From Bradyrhizobium sp. CCBAU 53340 (lineage in GTDB: Bacteria; Pseudomonadota; Alphaproteobacteria; Rhizobiales; Xanthobacteraceae): a stretch of 64,000 bases of DNA. The notes under the pieces are model-generated. The model saw only the letters and a program-made list of their open reading frames with translations, did not search any database and was not told the DNA's origin. The position numbers were made by a program, and so were the translations under genes. This document shows, one piece after another, positions 36,739 to 46,228 of this stretch. Within the stretch, counting starts at the first letter, position 1. Each line of letters starts with the position of its first letter. The DNA lies in the NCBI RefSeq assembly GCF_015291645.1, contig NZ_CP030055.1, positions 1,426,001-1,490,000 of the forward strand, read 5' to 3'.

Positions 36739-36759
36739 CTTCACATGCCGAGCTCGCCG

Positions 36760-37860
36760 TCAATTGTGGTCAACCAACCTCGCACAGAGAACATCAGTGA
36801 TCTCCTGCGAGCCGGCCGTCCCGCCGATATCCCGGCTCAACGCCGATCGATCGGCAAGTGCATGCATTACGGCCGCCTCGATACGACGGGCCGTCTCGAT
36901 CAATCTCGAATCGGCATGACGCCGGCCAAGCCAGTTCAGCATGAGCGCGGCAGCCAGCACGGTTCCGTAGGGATTGGCGACCCCTTTGCCGGCGATGTCG
37001 GGAGCCGACCCGTGGGATGCCTGAAAGAAGCCGTGACCGTCACCCAGTTCGGCGGATGGTGACATGCCCATGCCGCCGATGGTCGCCGCGCCAAGATCGG
37101 AGATGATGTCCCCGAACATGTTCTCGGTGACGATGACGTCGTAATGCGAGGGCCGATTGATCAGGTGGACGGTCATGGCGTCGATCAAGACGTGCTCGGT
37201 CTCGACGTCAGGATATTGTGCTGCGATCTCGTCGAACACGCTGCGGAAGAAGGCGTAGCTGCGGAGCACATTGGCCTTGTCGCAACAGGTGAGACGACGG
37301 CGTCCGTCACGCGGAGCCCCGTCTCGCGAGCGCGCGAGTTCGAAAGCGAACCGCACGATCCGCTCGATGCCCTTGCGGGTCTGCACAAGCGGATCAACGG
37401 CGATCTCGCCGCGAAGCAGCGTTCCGGCGCCGCGCGCGGCGTAGAGTCCTTCACTGTTCTCGCGCACTATGACGTAGTCGATGGAATCCGGCCCCGCCCC
37501 GCGCAGCGGCGATCGTACGCCCGGCAGCAGCTTGATCGGCCGGACATTGGCGTAGAGGTCGAGCTTCGAGCGCAGCGTCAAGGTAAAATCGAGCCCTGCT
37601 TCGGTGCCGTCAGGGTGCACCACGCCGGGCATCCCGGCCGCGCCGTGCAGGACGGCATCGGCGGCGCGACACGCCTCGAATGTCTCCTTGGGAAACGACT
37701 CGCCGGTTTCCAGGAAGTGCTGGGCGCCGGCGGGATATTCGCTAAAGCGAAGGGGCGTGCTTTCGCCGAACGCCGCTTCCAACACCCGGAGGGTTGCCTT
37801 GCCGACCTCCGGTCCAATGCCGTCCCCGTGGACGACGCAGATGTCGTACGTCGCTTTCAT
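36760..37860 (-). CDS. Isocitrate/isopropylmalate dehydrogenase family enzyme
   Basis: 366-residue NAD-dependent beta-decarboxylating dehydrogenase. HGDGIGPEV at 11-19, substrate Arg set LTLRSKLDLYANVRPIK, RENSEGLYAA, Lys/Asp metal segment IDAMTVHLINRP and HGSAPDIAGKGVANP near the end. The ENSEGLY loop is nearer to NAD-isocitrate, homoisocitrate, malate and tartrate dehydrogenases than to LeuB, so leucine synthesis is unlikely. Fifteen bases after the SDR gene. Confidence 0.85.
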   Translation of the reverse strand: MKATYDICVVHGDGIGPEVGKATLRVLEAAFGESTPLRFSEYPAGAQHFLETGESFPKETFEACRAADAVLHGAAGMPGVVHPDGTEAGLDFTLTLRSKLDLYANVRPIKLLPGVRSPLRGAGPDSIDYVIVRENSEGLYAARGAGTLLRGEIAVDPLVQTRKGIERIVRFAFELARSRDGAPRDGRRRLTCCDKANVLRSYAFFRSVFDEIAAQYPDVETEHVLIDAMTVHLINRPSHYDVIVTENMFGDIISDLGAATIGGMGMSPSAELGDGHGFFQASHGSAPDIAGKGVANPYGTVLAAALMLNWLGRRHADSRLIETARRIEAAVMHALADRSALSRDIGGTAGSQEITDVLCARLVDHN

Positions 37861-37875
37861 GACAAATGTCTCGCG

Positions 37876-38622
37876 TCAGATGCAGCGGCCGCCGTCGACC
37901 TCCATGGCGACGCCTGTGATCATGCTTGCCTCATCGGAGCACAGGAAAGCTGCGGCGTTGCCCATGTCCTCCGGCGTGGAGAAGCGGCCGATGGGAATTG
38001 TCGACAGGAACTTGGCGCGGATCTCCGGCGTGTCCTGCCCCATGAAGGTCTTCAAGAGCGGCGTTTCGCCGGCCACGGGATTGATGGCGTTGACGCGGAT
38101 GCCGAACGGCGCAAGCTCCACGGCCATCGCGCGCGTGGCCGTGATGACCCAGCCTTTTGACGCATTGTACCAGGTCAGATTCGGCCGCGGACTGACACCG
38201 CCGGTGGAGGCTACATTCAATATGGCGCCACGCTTCTGCTGCTTGAAATGCGGAACGATAATCTTGGCGCCGTAGTAGATGGACTTCATGTTGACGTGCG
38301 CGATCCGATCGAACACTTCGTCCGTCACGGTTTCGAGCGGTTGCGGCGTGTGACCGACGCCGGCATTGTTGACGAGGATATCGAGCCCTCCGAAGGTGCG
38401 ATGGGCTTTTTCTACGACGGCCATAAAACCGGATTCCGTGGAGATGTCTGCAACCGCAGCGATCGCTTGACCGCGCAACGAGCCTGCCACGCGCTCTGCG
38501 GCCGCTTCGTCGCGATCGGCGACGACGACCCGGGCGCCTTCCACCGCGAATTTGCGGACGATGCCCTCGCCGAAGCCTGAACCGCCGCCTGTCACGATCG
38601 CGATCTTGTCTGTCAGTCTCAT
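37876..38622 (-). CDS. Short-chain dehydrogenase/reductase
   Basis: 248-residue SDR. NAD(P) motif TGGGSGFG (11-18), NNAG (85-88), catalytic Ser139, Tyr152 and Lys156 (YNASK), and a VDGG C-terminus. Start 38622 has GGAGG immediately upstream. Operon gntR-SDR-dehydrogenase on the minus strand. The substrate is presumably the same catabolite handled by the divergent transporter unit. Confidence 0.9.
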   Translation of the reverse strand: MRLTDKIAIVTGGGSGFGEGIVRKFAVEGARVVVADRDEAAAERVAGSLRGQAIAAVADISTESGFMAVVEKAHRTFGGLDILVNNAGVGHTPQPLETVTDEVFDRIAHVNMKSIYYGAKIIVPHFKQQKRGAILNVASTGGVSPRPNLTWYNASKGWVITATRAMAVELAPFGIRVNAINPVAGETPLLKTFMGQDTPEIRAKFLSTIPIGRFSTPEDMGNAAAFLCSDEASMITGVAMEVDGGRCI

Positions 38623-38751
38623 GGCGTCCTCCGTTGTTGGATGTTGTCGAGATTGGCCGGCCACCGCGGAGCACAGCAGTGCATCACCCGCGCGGGTGCG
38701 AGAACTGGGTGGTCTTGCAGGCGGACGGGTGAAGGAGAGGGGGCGTTGCGA

Positions 38752-39468
38752 TCAGGGCGAGCCGTCGAGAATGCCGACGCTCTGAGTGGTGGCGCCGTGC
38801 CTGTCGCCCCACACACCGCGCGACCTTTCGAGATGGCGTCGAATGGTTGCTTCGGCCCCGCTGCGATCCTGTTCCGAGATGTAGTCGAGCAGCTTGAAAT
38901 GCTCGCCTGCGGACTGCCTGAGAAAGTCGCGCGGCGAATCGCCGCTCACGAAGCCCTGCAATCGTACCCGATCTCGGAGCGTCTCGACCATCTTGGTGAG
39001 ATAGTGATTGCCGAGCGTGGCGATCAGATGGACGTGGAATTTGAGATCCGTATCGAGAAAGGCGATCAGGTCGCCGGTGTCTGCCGTCTCTCGGGTAGCT
39101 TCGGCCAATTGATAGAGCTCTCGGAGCTGTCGCTCCGAGAGACCGTCCTGGGCGATGTCGCCGACACTCGGCACTTCCAGCAGCAGCCGGACGGCGAAGA
39201 TGTCGTTGAGCTCGTTAAGAGAGAGGGACACCACGCGGAAGCCGCGGTTACGCTCGGCTTCGAGCAGCCCTTCGCGCTCGAGATCGAGCAGCGCTTCCCG
39301 CACCGGAGTTGCGGAGACACCGAGGTCGGCCGCCAACCTCGGCACTGAATAGAGCTGATCCGGCCGCATCTGTCCGGTGATGACCAGCCCGCGGATCACC
39401 TGTCGGGCCTGCTCTCGCAAGCTAGGCGCCGAAACCAGCCCCGCCGAACTCTTTTGCGACGTTTCCAT
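38752..39468 (-). CDS. GntR-family regulator with FCD domain
   Basis: 238 residues. N-terminal winged helix LREQARQVIRGLVITGQMRPDQLYSVPRLAADLGVSATPVREALLDLEREGLLE, C-terminal FCD-type domain with DTDLKFHVHLIATLGNHYL (metal-binding Asp/His pattern) and EHFKLLDYI. Leads the SDR/dehydrogenase unit and faces the sulfatase-transporter operon; probably represses both. Confidence 0.9.
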   Translation of the reverse strand: METSQKSSAGLVSAPSLREQARQVIRGLVITGQMRPDQLYSVPRLAADLGVSATPVREALLDLEREGLLEAERNRGFRVVSLSLNELNDIFAVRLLLEVPSVGDIAQDGLSERQLRELYQLAEATRETADTGDLIAFLDTDLKFHVHLIATLGNHYLTKMVETLRDRVRLQGFVSGDSPRDFLRQSAGEHFKLLDYISEQDRSGAEATIRRHLERSRGVWGDRHGATTQSVGILDGSP

Positions 39469-39511
39469 AGGGATCTCCTATCACGCTGGGCGGTCGATCT
39501 GCAATATAAAA

Positions 39512-39567
39512 TGTGATGTGTGATATGTTACCTGTTGACGATCGAAGTGTGATGTGTGATATTTTAC
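39512..39567. promoter_or_regulatory. Two direct repeats, probable GntR operators
   Basis: TGTGATGTGTGATATGTTAC at 39512-39531 and TGTGATGTGTGATATTTTAC at 39548-39567 differ at one of 20 positions and are 36 bases apart, in the interval between gntR and the sulfatase-like gene. Both contain an internal TGTGAT repeat. Confidence 0.6.
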
Positions 39568-39597
39568 TCAACAACGACATCAGGGAGGTATTCTCAA

Positions 39598-41019
39598 GTG
39601 GCCATAGATCGCATTCTCATGATCGTTTCCGACACCGTTCGCACCGACATGCTCGGCTACAACGGCGGTCATGTCCGCACACCGAATCTCGACCGGCTTG
39701 CCGCCAAGTCGATGGTGTTCGATCGCTATTATGCGTCTAGCTTTCCGACGGTCCCCGCCCGCTACGACTACCTCACCGGCAAGCCCGCGTTCGCCGGCGT
39801 CGGTTGGGGAGCCTTGCCGCGCTCCGACCGCTCGATCGCGACCGCATTGACGGAGGTGGGCTATACCACGCTCGGAGTGGTGGACACGCCGTTCTATCAG
39901 GTCAACGGCTACTCTTACGATCGCGGCTTCAACTTCTTCTACGACATGAAGTCCCAGCTTCTGGGAACGCCGCACTACAGCTCCTATAGCGCTCCCAACA
40001 AGACCAAGCGTCAGGGCGAAGGCAAGCTGCCGCAATGGCCGATCACCGGCAAGGTGAAACCCGATCCCCGCACTGGCGAGATGGATTGCCCGGCGCCGCT
40101 CACCATGGTGCAGGCGGCAAGGTGCCTTGAGGAAATCTACGCGGATAAATTCTTCGCGCTGGTCGACACCTGGGATCCGCACGAGCCCTGGGATCCGCCG
40201 GCCTATTACACTCGCCACTACCTTCCCGATTACGCTGGCGAGCGTGTGCATCCGCCCTACGGCGACTGCAAGAAGCATGGCATGACCGATCGTGACATAG
40301 CCGTGGGGCGCGCGCTCTATAGCGGCGAGCTCGAGCTCGTCGATCGCTGGATCGGGCATCTGCTCGATCAGGTTGCCTATCTCGGCATAGAGGATTCAAC
40401 TGCCATCATCTTTGCCTCCGACCACGGCTTCCTGCTTGGCGAGCACGGGCTGATGGGCAAGATGGTTCGCCGCGCGCCCGGCGAGGCGACATGGATGCGT
40501 TCGCCGCTCTACGAAGAGATCGTCAAGGTACCGTTGTTGATCCATGTGCCCGGCGCCAAACCTGGTCGAACCAGCAAGCTTGCCTGTGCGCTCGATCTCG
40601 CGCCGACGATCTGCGATATGGCCGGCTTGCAACGTCTCCCCGAAATGCAGGGCCATTCGCTGCTGCCCGCTGCAAGAGGTGAGGCCTTCGAAGGGCGCGA
40701 CCATGTCCTGACCGCCCTTCCGCTCGCCAATCCCGGCGATACCGTCGAAGTAGTCGACGATCTCATGCGGACGGTCGTCGAGTGGCAGCCCGTCACCATC
40801 ACCACGCAAGACTGGTCGCTGCTCTACGCCACCCCGAGCGAGCCGATCGAGCTCTACGATCTGCGCACTGATCCCAAACAGACGACGAACGTTGCGGCCA
40901 AGCATCCCGACGTCATCGCGAAGTTGCTGGAGTTCTACGCCGAGGACCTGCGCCGTGCCGGAGTCGCGAAGAAGTACAGCGATCCACGTCTCATCGGCTC
41001 CCTCAAGGCCGCGTCCTAG
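39598..41019 (+). CDS. Sulfatase-like hydrolase (alkaline phosphatase superfamily)
   Basis: 473 residues from GTG 39598 with GGGAGG nine bases upstream. Sulfatase fold: metal-binding Asp12 in IVSDTVRTD, DPHEPW (193-198), SDHGFLLGEHG (Asp275, His276, His283) and Lys288. The nucleophile position that is Cys or Ser in sulfatases (C/S-x-P-x-R) is Thr51 here (TVPAR, 51-55), so no formylglycine can form; a phosphodiesterase, phosphonate or other ester hydrolase is possible. No signal peptide, so cytoplasmic. First gene of a transporter operon. Confidence 0.8.
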   Translation: MAIDRILMIVSDTVRTDMLGYNGGHVRTPNLDRLAAKSMVFDRYYASSFPTVPARYDYLTGKPAFAGVGWGALPRSDRSIATALTEVGYTTLGVVDTPFYQVNGYSYDRGFNFFYDMKSQLLGTPHYSSYSAPNKTKRQGEGKLPQWPITGKVKPDPRTGEMDCPAPLTMVQAARCLEEIYADKFFALVDTWDPHEPWDPPAYYTRHYLPDYAGERVHPPYGDCKKHGMTDRDIAVGRALYSGELELVDRWIGHLLDQVAYLGIEDSTAIIFASDHGFLLGEHGLMGKMVRRAPGEATWMRSPLYEEIVKVPLLIHVPGAKPGRTSKLACALDLAPTICDMAGLQRLPEMQGHSLLPAARGEAFEGRDHVLTALPLANPGDTVEVVDDLMRTVVEWQPVTITTQDWSLLYATPSEPIELYDLRTDPKQTTNVAAKHPDVIAKLLEFYAEDLRRAGVAKKYSDPRLIGSLKAAS

Positions 41020-41084
41020 GTCTCCCCTGCCTTGCGGGATTCCACGCAAGGCCGGAAATCCCGCTCAGATCGGTGGAGAGAGAC

Positions 41085-42659
41085 ATGAAGGCCAGCATTA
41101 CGCGAAGGCAATTCCTCGGCTCCACCGGCGTAGGGCTCGTCGCCCTTGGATACGGCGCCGGTGCGGCGGTCGCTTCGGACGAAGCGCCGACCCCAACGCG
41201 GGGTGGCGTGCTGACCATTGGTCAGGATGAGAATCCGATCGGGCTCGACCCGCACAAGACGGCAGCATTTTCGACCGGCAATATCGTCGAACACGTCTAT
41301 ACCTGCCTGCTGAGGTGGGATGCGACGGCAAGTCGCGTCGAGCCCGATCTTGCCGTCGCATGGGAAAATCCGGATCCGCAGACCTTTGTCTTCCATCTGC
41401 GTGACGGCGTCAAATTCCACGATGGAAACGCCCTCACGAGCGACGACGTCAAGTTCACATTCCAGCGTCTGGTCGATCCCGCGACGCGCTCACCTTGGGT
41501 GTCGATTTTCTCGGTTGTCAGCGCGATCGACACTCCAGATCCGCGGACGGTGGTCTTTCGCTTGGCCCATCCGTTCTCTCCGTTCCTCAATTATCTCGCC
41601 ACGATCAAATACACCGCGATCGTCAGCCGCGAGGACGTCATGCGCCGTGGCGATCTCGTCCAAGGCGGCGTCGGCACAGGACCGTTTATGCTGGAGGACT
41701 TCCAGCCGAATTCGCTGGTGCGGCTGAAGCGCAACCCGAGCTATTACGAGCCGGGATTGCCCTATCTCGATGGCCTCGACTTTCGCATCATCCCCGATGA
41801 GGGCAGCCGCATGGCGGCTCTTCGGGCAGGCAGCGCGCAATTGACCTGGTTTAGTCGTCCCGATTCGGCCGCCCAGCTGCGCGACGTGACAGACATCGTA
41901 GCGCCTGAACCGGAATCCTATTCGCGATTGCTGCTGCTCGAGTTCGATCAGCGCCGTCCGCCCTTCAACGATGTCCGCGTTCGCCGTGCCTTCAGCATGG
42001 CGCTGAACCGGGAATTGATCGTCAAGGTGGTCTGGCGTGGCCGCGCCGGCCTATCGGCTGCGCTGCCACCGATACAGGCGCCTTTCGCGGTTCCGAGCGG
42101 CGAGGTGCCCGGCTTGCCCTACGCCAAGGAAGACGTTGCCGCGGCCAAGGCGCTCATGGCCGAGGCCGGCCACGCCGCCGGCTTCGACACCGTATTTGCC
42201 GTCTCGCCGGCGAACTATGGTGACGTTCAGATTGCCCAAATCATGCAGCAGATGGTCGGGCGCATCGGCATCAGGATCAAGATCCTGCAGAAGGAGTGGA
42301 GCAATCTCGTCACCGACTTCCAGTCGACGGAATCTCCGATCTCGATGGCGGGTTTGGTTTGGGGGCCCGACCCCGACACCAACATTTCGATACGGCTGGA
42401 TTCCCACTCCACGGTCAATCCGGGCAAGACGGCCGATCCCGTGCTGGACGATCTGCTCGCCAAGGCTCGGCGGAGCGGGGATGAGGCCGAACGAACCAAG
42501 CTCTATCGCGAGGTTCAGCAACGCATCGCCGACATGGCCTACGTCATCACGCCCTGTGCCGCTGCGATACGGTGGGAGATGTGGTCGACGAAACTGCAAG
42601 GCTACCGCGCCGTGCCATCGGCGCAGCGTGTATATCTGCGGCAGGCTTGGCTGAAATAG
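41085..42659 (+). CDS. Peptide-type ABC transporter substrate-binding protein
   Basis: 524-residue family 5 (DppA/OppA) binding protein. Twin-arginine signal TRRQFLG at 6-12, then LTIGQDENPIGLDPHKTAA and VFHLRDGVKFHDGNALTSDDVKFTFQRLVDP. Exported to the periplasm. GGAGAG before ATG 41085. Ligand unknown; the family binds peptides, nickel and many other solutes. Followed by two permeases. Confidence 0.92.
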   Translation: MKASITRRQFLGSTGVGLVALGYGAGAAVASDEAPTPTRGGVLTIGQDENPIGLDPHKTAAFSTGNIVEHVYTCLLRWDATASRVEPDLAVAWENPDPQTFVFHLRDGVKFHDGNALTSDDVKFTFQRLVDPATRSPWVSIFSVVSAIDTPDPRTVVFRLAHPFSPFLNYLATIKYTAIVSREDVMRRGDLVQGGVGTGPFMLEDFQPNSLVRLKRNPSYYEPGLPYLDGLDFRIIPDEGSRMAALRAGSAQLTWFSRPDSAAQLRDVTDIVAPEPESYSRLLLLEFDQRRPPFNDVRVRRAFSMALNRELIVKVVWRGRAGLSAALPPIQAPFAVPSGEVPGLPYAKEDVAAAKALMAEAGHAAGFDTVFAVSPANYGDVQIAQIMQQMVGRIGIRIKILQKEWSNLVTDFQSTESPISMAGLVWGPDPDTNISIRLDSHSTVNPGKTADPVLDDLLAKARRSGDEAERTKLYREVQQRIADMAYVITPCAAAIRWEMWSTKLQGYRAVPSAQRVYLRQAWLK

Positions 42660-42691
42660 CCCGAAACGGACCGGGTCGAATGGAGTAGTCG

Positions 42692-43645
42692 ATGTTGAGA
42701 TATGCCGCGGCGCGCATCGCTTACACAGTGCCGGTGCTCATCGGCGTTTCGCTGATGAGCTTCGCGGTCATCCATTTGATTCCCGGTGACATCGTGAGCG
42801 TGCTGGCGGGCCCGACGGTTGCGCCCGATTCGGAGGCTGCTCAGAACATCCGTCACGCCCTTCATCTCGATCAGTCACTGCCGCTCCAGTACGGCCTTTG
42901 GCTGATCGGCGCGCTTCACGGCGACTTCGGTAATTCGCTGGTGATGGGACTGCCGGTCGGCCCACAGATCGCCTCACATCTTCCGGTCACGCTGATCCTG
43001 ACCGCCATGTCACTCGTCATCGCGATCCTGATTGGCTTGCCCGGGGGGGTCATCGCGGCGAGAAGCCGTGGGCGCTGGCCGGATCTCGCCATTCGCGGTG
43101 TTGCGCTGCTCGGCCTCTCGACCCCGCCGTTTTTCGTCGGCGTGGCCGCTGTGTTGCTGCTCTCGATCTACCTGCCGTCATTCAAGACCCTTGGTGCGGT
43201 CGACCTGCATCGCGATCCGCTCGGCGGGCTCCAAACCTTGCTGCTGCCGGCCTTCGTCCTTTCGCTGGCGTCGGCCACGACCATCATGCGCTACACGCGC
43301 GCCGCCATGCTGGAAGTGCTGGCGGAACCCTATATGGCGACGGCACGCGCCAAGGGTGCCGGCCGTGTTCGCGTGTTGATCAAGCACGGACTTCGCAATG
43401 CCCTGTTGCCGGTGGTGACCGCGGTCGGCGTGTCCGCCGCGCACCTCATTGCCGGCGCGGTCGTCGTCGAGCAGGTCTTTGGCCTACCCGGTGTCGGCCA
43501 GTTGATGCTCAACGCCATCTACCACCGCGACTATACACAGGTTCAGGCTACGGTGCTCGTGGTTACCACGCTCGTGGTCCTAATCAACGTCGTCATCGAT
43601 CTCAGCTACTACGTGCTCGATCCGAGGATTCAGCAACATGGCTGA
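42692..43645 (+). CDS. ABC transporter permease, DppB type
   Basis: 317 residues, six transmembrane segments. N-terminal LIGVSLMSFAVIHLIPGD and the EAA loop region ATARAKGAGRVRVLIKHGLRNALLPV. Forms the membrane channel with the next gene, whose start it overlaps by eight bases. Confidence 0.93.
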   Translation: MLRYAAARIAYTVPVLIGVSLMSFAVIHLIPGDIVSVLAGPTVAPDSEAAQNIRHALHLDQSLPLQYGLWLIGALHGDFGNSLVMGLPVGPQIASHLPVTLILTAMSLVIAILIGLPGGVIAARSRGRWPDLAIRGVALLGLSTPPFFVGVAAVLLLSIYLPSFKTLGAVDLHRDPLGGLQTLLLPAFVLSLASATTIMRYTRAAMLEVLAEPYMATARAKGAGRVRVLIKHGLRNALLPVVTAVGVSAAHLIAGAVVVEQVFGLPGVGQLMLNAIYHRDYTQVQATVLVVTTLVVLINVVIDLSYYVLDPRIQQHG

Positions 43646-44543
43646 CGCGCATCCGACGATCATCGAGGTGCCGAACCAATCGGGTGCGCCGAGCGAGCCG
43701 GCGATCGGCGGCGAACTCGGTCTGGTTTCCCTCCGTTTCCGGCTTCGCCTGAACCTGCCGCTCGCAGTCGGTGCCGCAATTGTTTTGCTGTCGGTCGGTC
43801 TCGCGTTAACCGCGCCCTGGCTGACCTCGCATGATCCTCTGGAGATCGCCGACGCGTCGCTCTCCGCGCCCTCGAGCCAATACCTGCTCGGGACTGATCA
43901 ACTTGGACGCGACGTCCTCACACGTATCCTTTACGCGGCCCGCAGCTCGCTTGCCGCATCCTGCCTGAGCGCCGCGCTGGCATTTGCATCGGGCACGATG
44001 ATCGGCCTCCTCGCCGGATACTCGAGCGGGCTGGTCGATGCCTGCCTGATGCGCATCCTCGATGTGCTGCAGGCCTTTCCCGCATTGCTGCTGGCGATTG
44101 CACTCGTGGCCGTGCTCGGCCCGAACCTGCCCAATCTGGTGTTCACCATGGGTTTGCTGTTCATGCCGCGTTTCGCTCGTGTTGCGCGCGCCTCGACGCT
44201 GTCGGTGCGGGAGCGGGATTATATCGCCGCGGCCATCGGCCTTGGCGTGTCCCGCGTGCGGATCTTGTACCGGCACGTGCTGCCCAATATTGCCGCGCCG
44301 TTGATCGTCGAAGCGTCGCTGACGGTGACGCTCGCGATTCTGACCGAGGCTTCGCTGTCGTTTCTCGGGCTCGGCGTGCAGCCGCCCGATCCGACCTGGG
44401 GCGGTATGATCGCTGAATCCACATCGGTGATGGCGCTCGCGCCATGGCTCGCCCTCAGTCCGGGATTGGCAATCGTATTCGTCGTGGTCGGCTTCACGCT
44501 GATGGGCGATGGCCTGCGCGATGCGCTGGATCCGAGGAGCTGA
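43638..44543 (+). CDS. ABC transporter permease, DppC type
   Basis: 301 residues, six transmembrane segments. Typical LLGTDQLGRDVLTRILYAARSSL and EAA loop AAIGLGVSRVRILYRHVLPNIAAPLIV, ending DALDPRS. Overlaps the DppB-type gene by eight bases; the amidase follows after seven bases. Confidence 0.93.
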   Translation: MADAHPTIIEVPNQSGAPSEPAIGGELGLVSLRFRLRLNLPLAVGAAIVLLSVGLALTAPWLTSHDPLEIADASLSAPSSQYLLGTDQLGRDVLTRILYAARSSLAASCLSAALAFASGTMIGLLAGYSSGLVDACLMRILDVLQAFPALLLAIALVAVLGPNLPNLVFTMGLLFMPRFARVARASTLSVRERDYIAAAIGLGVSRVRILYRHVLPNIAAPLIVEASLTVTLAILTEASLSFLGLGVQPPDPTWGGMIAESTSVMALAPWLALSPGLAIVFVVVGFTLMGDGLRDALDPRS

Positions 44544-44550
44544 CCAAGTC

Positions 44551-45975
44551 ATGAACAAGCGTGAGACCGTGTTTCCGACCGATCTTCACTGGGCCCCCGC
44601 CTGGCAAATCCGAGACGCGATCATAGAGCGTCGGTTGTCGGCAACGGAGGTGACGCGCCACTTCATCGCCCGTGTTGCCGCGTTCGATCCGGCAATTCAT
44701 TCGTTCATCACGGTGGCGGAGAAACAGGCGCTGGCCCAGGCGGAGGCGATCGATCAGCAGATCCAGCGTGGTGAAAGTGTGGGCTCATTGGCCGGCGTAC
44801 CGGTCTCGATCAAGGACCAGTTTTGGACCAGGGGTATTCGGACGACAGGCGGATCGCGCGTCTACGCTGATCACGTGCCGGAACAGGATTCGCTTCACGT
44901 TGCCCGCCTCAAGGAAGCCGGCGCCATCATCATCGGCAAGACGAACACGCCGGAATTCGGCACGTTCTGGAGAACGGTGAATCGGGTCGCAAAGGAATGC
45001 CTCAATCCCTGGGACTCGAAACGCACGTCCGGTGGCTCCAGCGGGGGCGCAGCGGCGAGTGTCGCCGCAGGGCTCGGACCTCTTGCGCTTGGCAGCGATT
45101 CCGGCGGCTCGATCCGTTTGCCGTCGGCTATGTGCGGCGTGCTCGGTATGTTACCGAGCAATGGACGAGTACCGAGTCACGGCTGCTTCGGCAGTAGCAC
45201 GCTATTCCTTTCAGGTGTGGGACCGATCGCGCGCGATGTGCGCGACGCTGCGACTTTCCTACAACTGGTGGCGCGGCCTTCGTCGGCCGATCCCCTGTGT
45301 CGGACTGACGAGGCGCCGGATTATCTCGCGAGCCTCGACGTCGGCGTCGCCGGATTACGGCTGGGATGGTGGGAAATCAAAGGCATCAGCGATCTAGTGG
45401 AGGCGGATGTAGTTGCTGCAACCGGGAAGGCGGCGCTCGGCCTCGAATCGCTCGGCGCGCGGTTCAACGATCCGGTCGTACTCGATACCACCGGCCTCGA
45501 CGAGGCGTGGAAGGTGCTCGATTTCGTCGATCGCTATGCGGCACTCGGGGAAAAGCTTTACGCGGAAGCTGCCCTTCGCCGCAAACTGTCGCCTTATGCC
45601 CGCACTCGCTTCGCCGAGGCCAAGAGGGCAACCGCCGTCCAGTATTCGCGTGCCGTCCTTCGCCGTGCTGAATTCATCCGCGCCGTCGAAAAAGCGTTCG
45701 AGACGTGTGACGTCTTGCTGGCACCGACCGTCGGATATGTCGCGCCGGTGATCAAATCAGTTGGTCCAACGGAACGCATCCCGGCACTCGTTGCCTACAC
45801 GCTGGCCGTCAATGTCGCCGGCTGTACGGCGGCGTCGATTCCCTGTGGTGTCGTCAGAGGAATGCCCATCGGTCTCCAGGTGATTGCGCCGCCGAACCAG
45901 GAGGCGCTCGTGCTGCGGGTCTGCCGGGCTTTCGAACTCGCCTGGCCCTGGGCCCAGCGAAGGCCGAGACCTTGA
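44551..45975 (+). CDS. Amidase signature family hydrolase
   Basis: 474 residues with the Ser-cisSer-Lys site: Lys in VPVSIKDQF, the Gly/Ser-rich SGGSSGGAAASVAAG, and nucleophile Ser in GSDSGGSIRLPSAMCG. Hydrolyses an amide, perhaps of the imported compound. No signal peptide, so cytoplasmic. It sits between the permease and ATPase genes of the same transporter, which supports a shared substrate. Confidence 0.92.
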   Translation: MNKRETVFPTDLHWAPAWQIRDAIIERRLSATEVTRHFIARVAAFDPAIHSFITVAEKQALAQAEAIDQQIQRGESVGSLAGVPVSIKDQFWTRGIRTTGGSRVYADHVPEQDSLHVARLKEAGAIIIGKTNTPEFGTFWRTVNRVAKECLNPWDSKRTSGGSSGGAAASVAAGLGPLALGSDSGGSIRLPSAMCGVLGMLPSNGRVPSHGCFGSSTLFLSGVGPIARDVRDAATFLQLVARPSSADPLCRTDEAPDYLASLDVGVAGLRLGWWEIKGISDLVEADVVAATGKAALGLESLGARFNDPVVLDTTGLDEAWKVLDFVDRYAALGEKLYAEAALRRKLSPYARTRFAEAKRATAVQYSRAVLRRAEFIRAVEKAFETCDVLLAPTVGYVAPVIKSVGPTERIPALVAYTLAVNVAGCTAASIPCGVVRGMPIGLQVIAPPNQEALVLRVCRAFELAWPWAQRRPRP

Positions 45976-46228
45976 CGGAGAAGCGCGCGATGCTTGAATG
46001 GCAAAACGTTCTCAGTCTTCTGGTCCGGCAGCGGCCCCCTGCTTCAGACCGGCCGACCGGAAGCGCCGCCGGATATGGCTGCTTGCCCGAAAACAACAAC
46101 CGCGGTTTGGCCCGTACCGAAGATTGGCCGAATTTGGCGAGTGAGGATCCCCGGCTCTGGACGATTTCAACCGAGTTTCTTGTCGAGGCCGGGGCAGCCG
46201 AATGCACTCGAGTGGATCGGAGATGACC

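Noticed and set aside
36760..37860. leuB, 3-isopropylmalate dehydrogenase of leucine synthesis
   Set aside because: The ENSEGLY loop and catabolic context fit other members of the family better; no leuC or leuD is nearby.
45972..46226. Open frame of about 80 residues between the amidase and the DppD-type ATPase
   Set aside because: Third codon positions are much less GC-rich than in neighbouring genes, no ribosome site is convincing and no family is recognised; probably untranslated spacer or decayed sequence.
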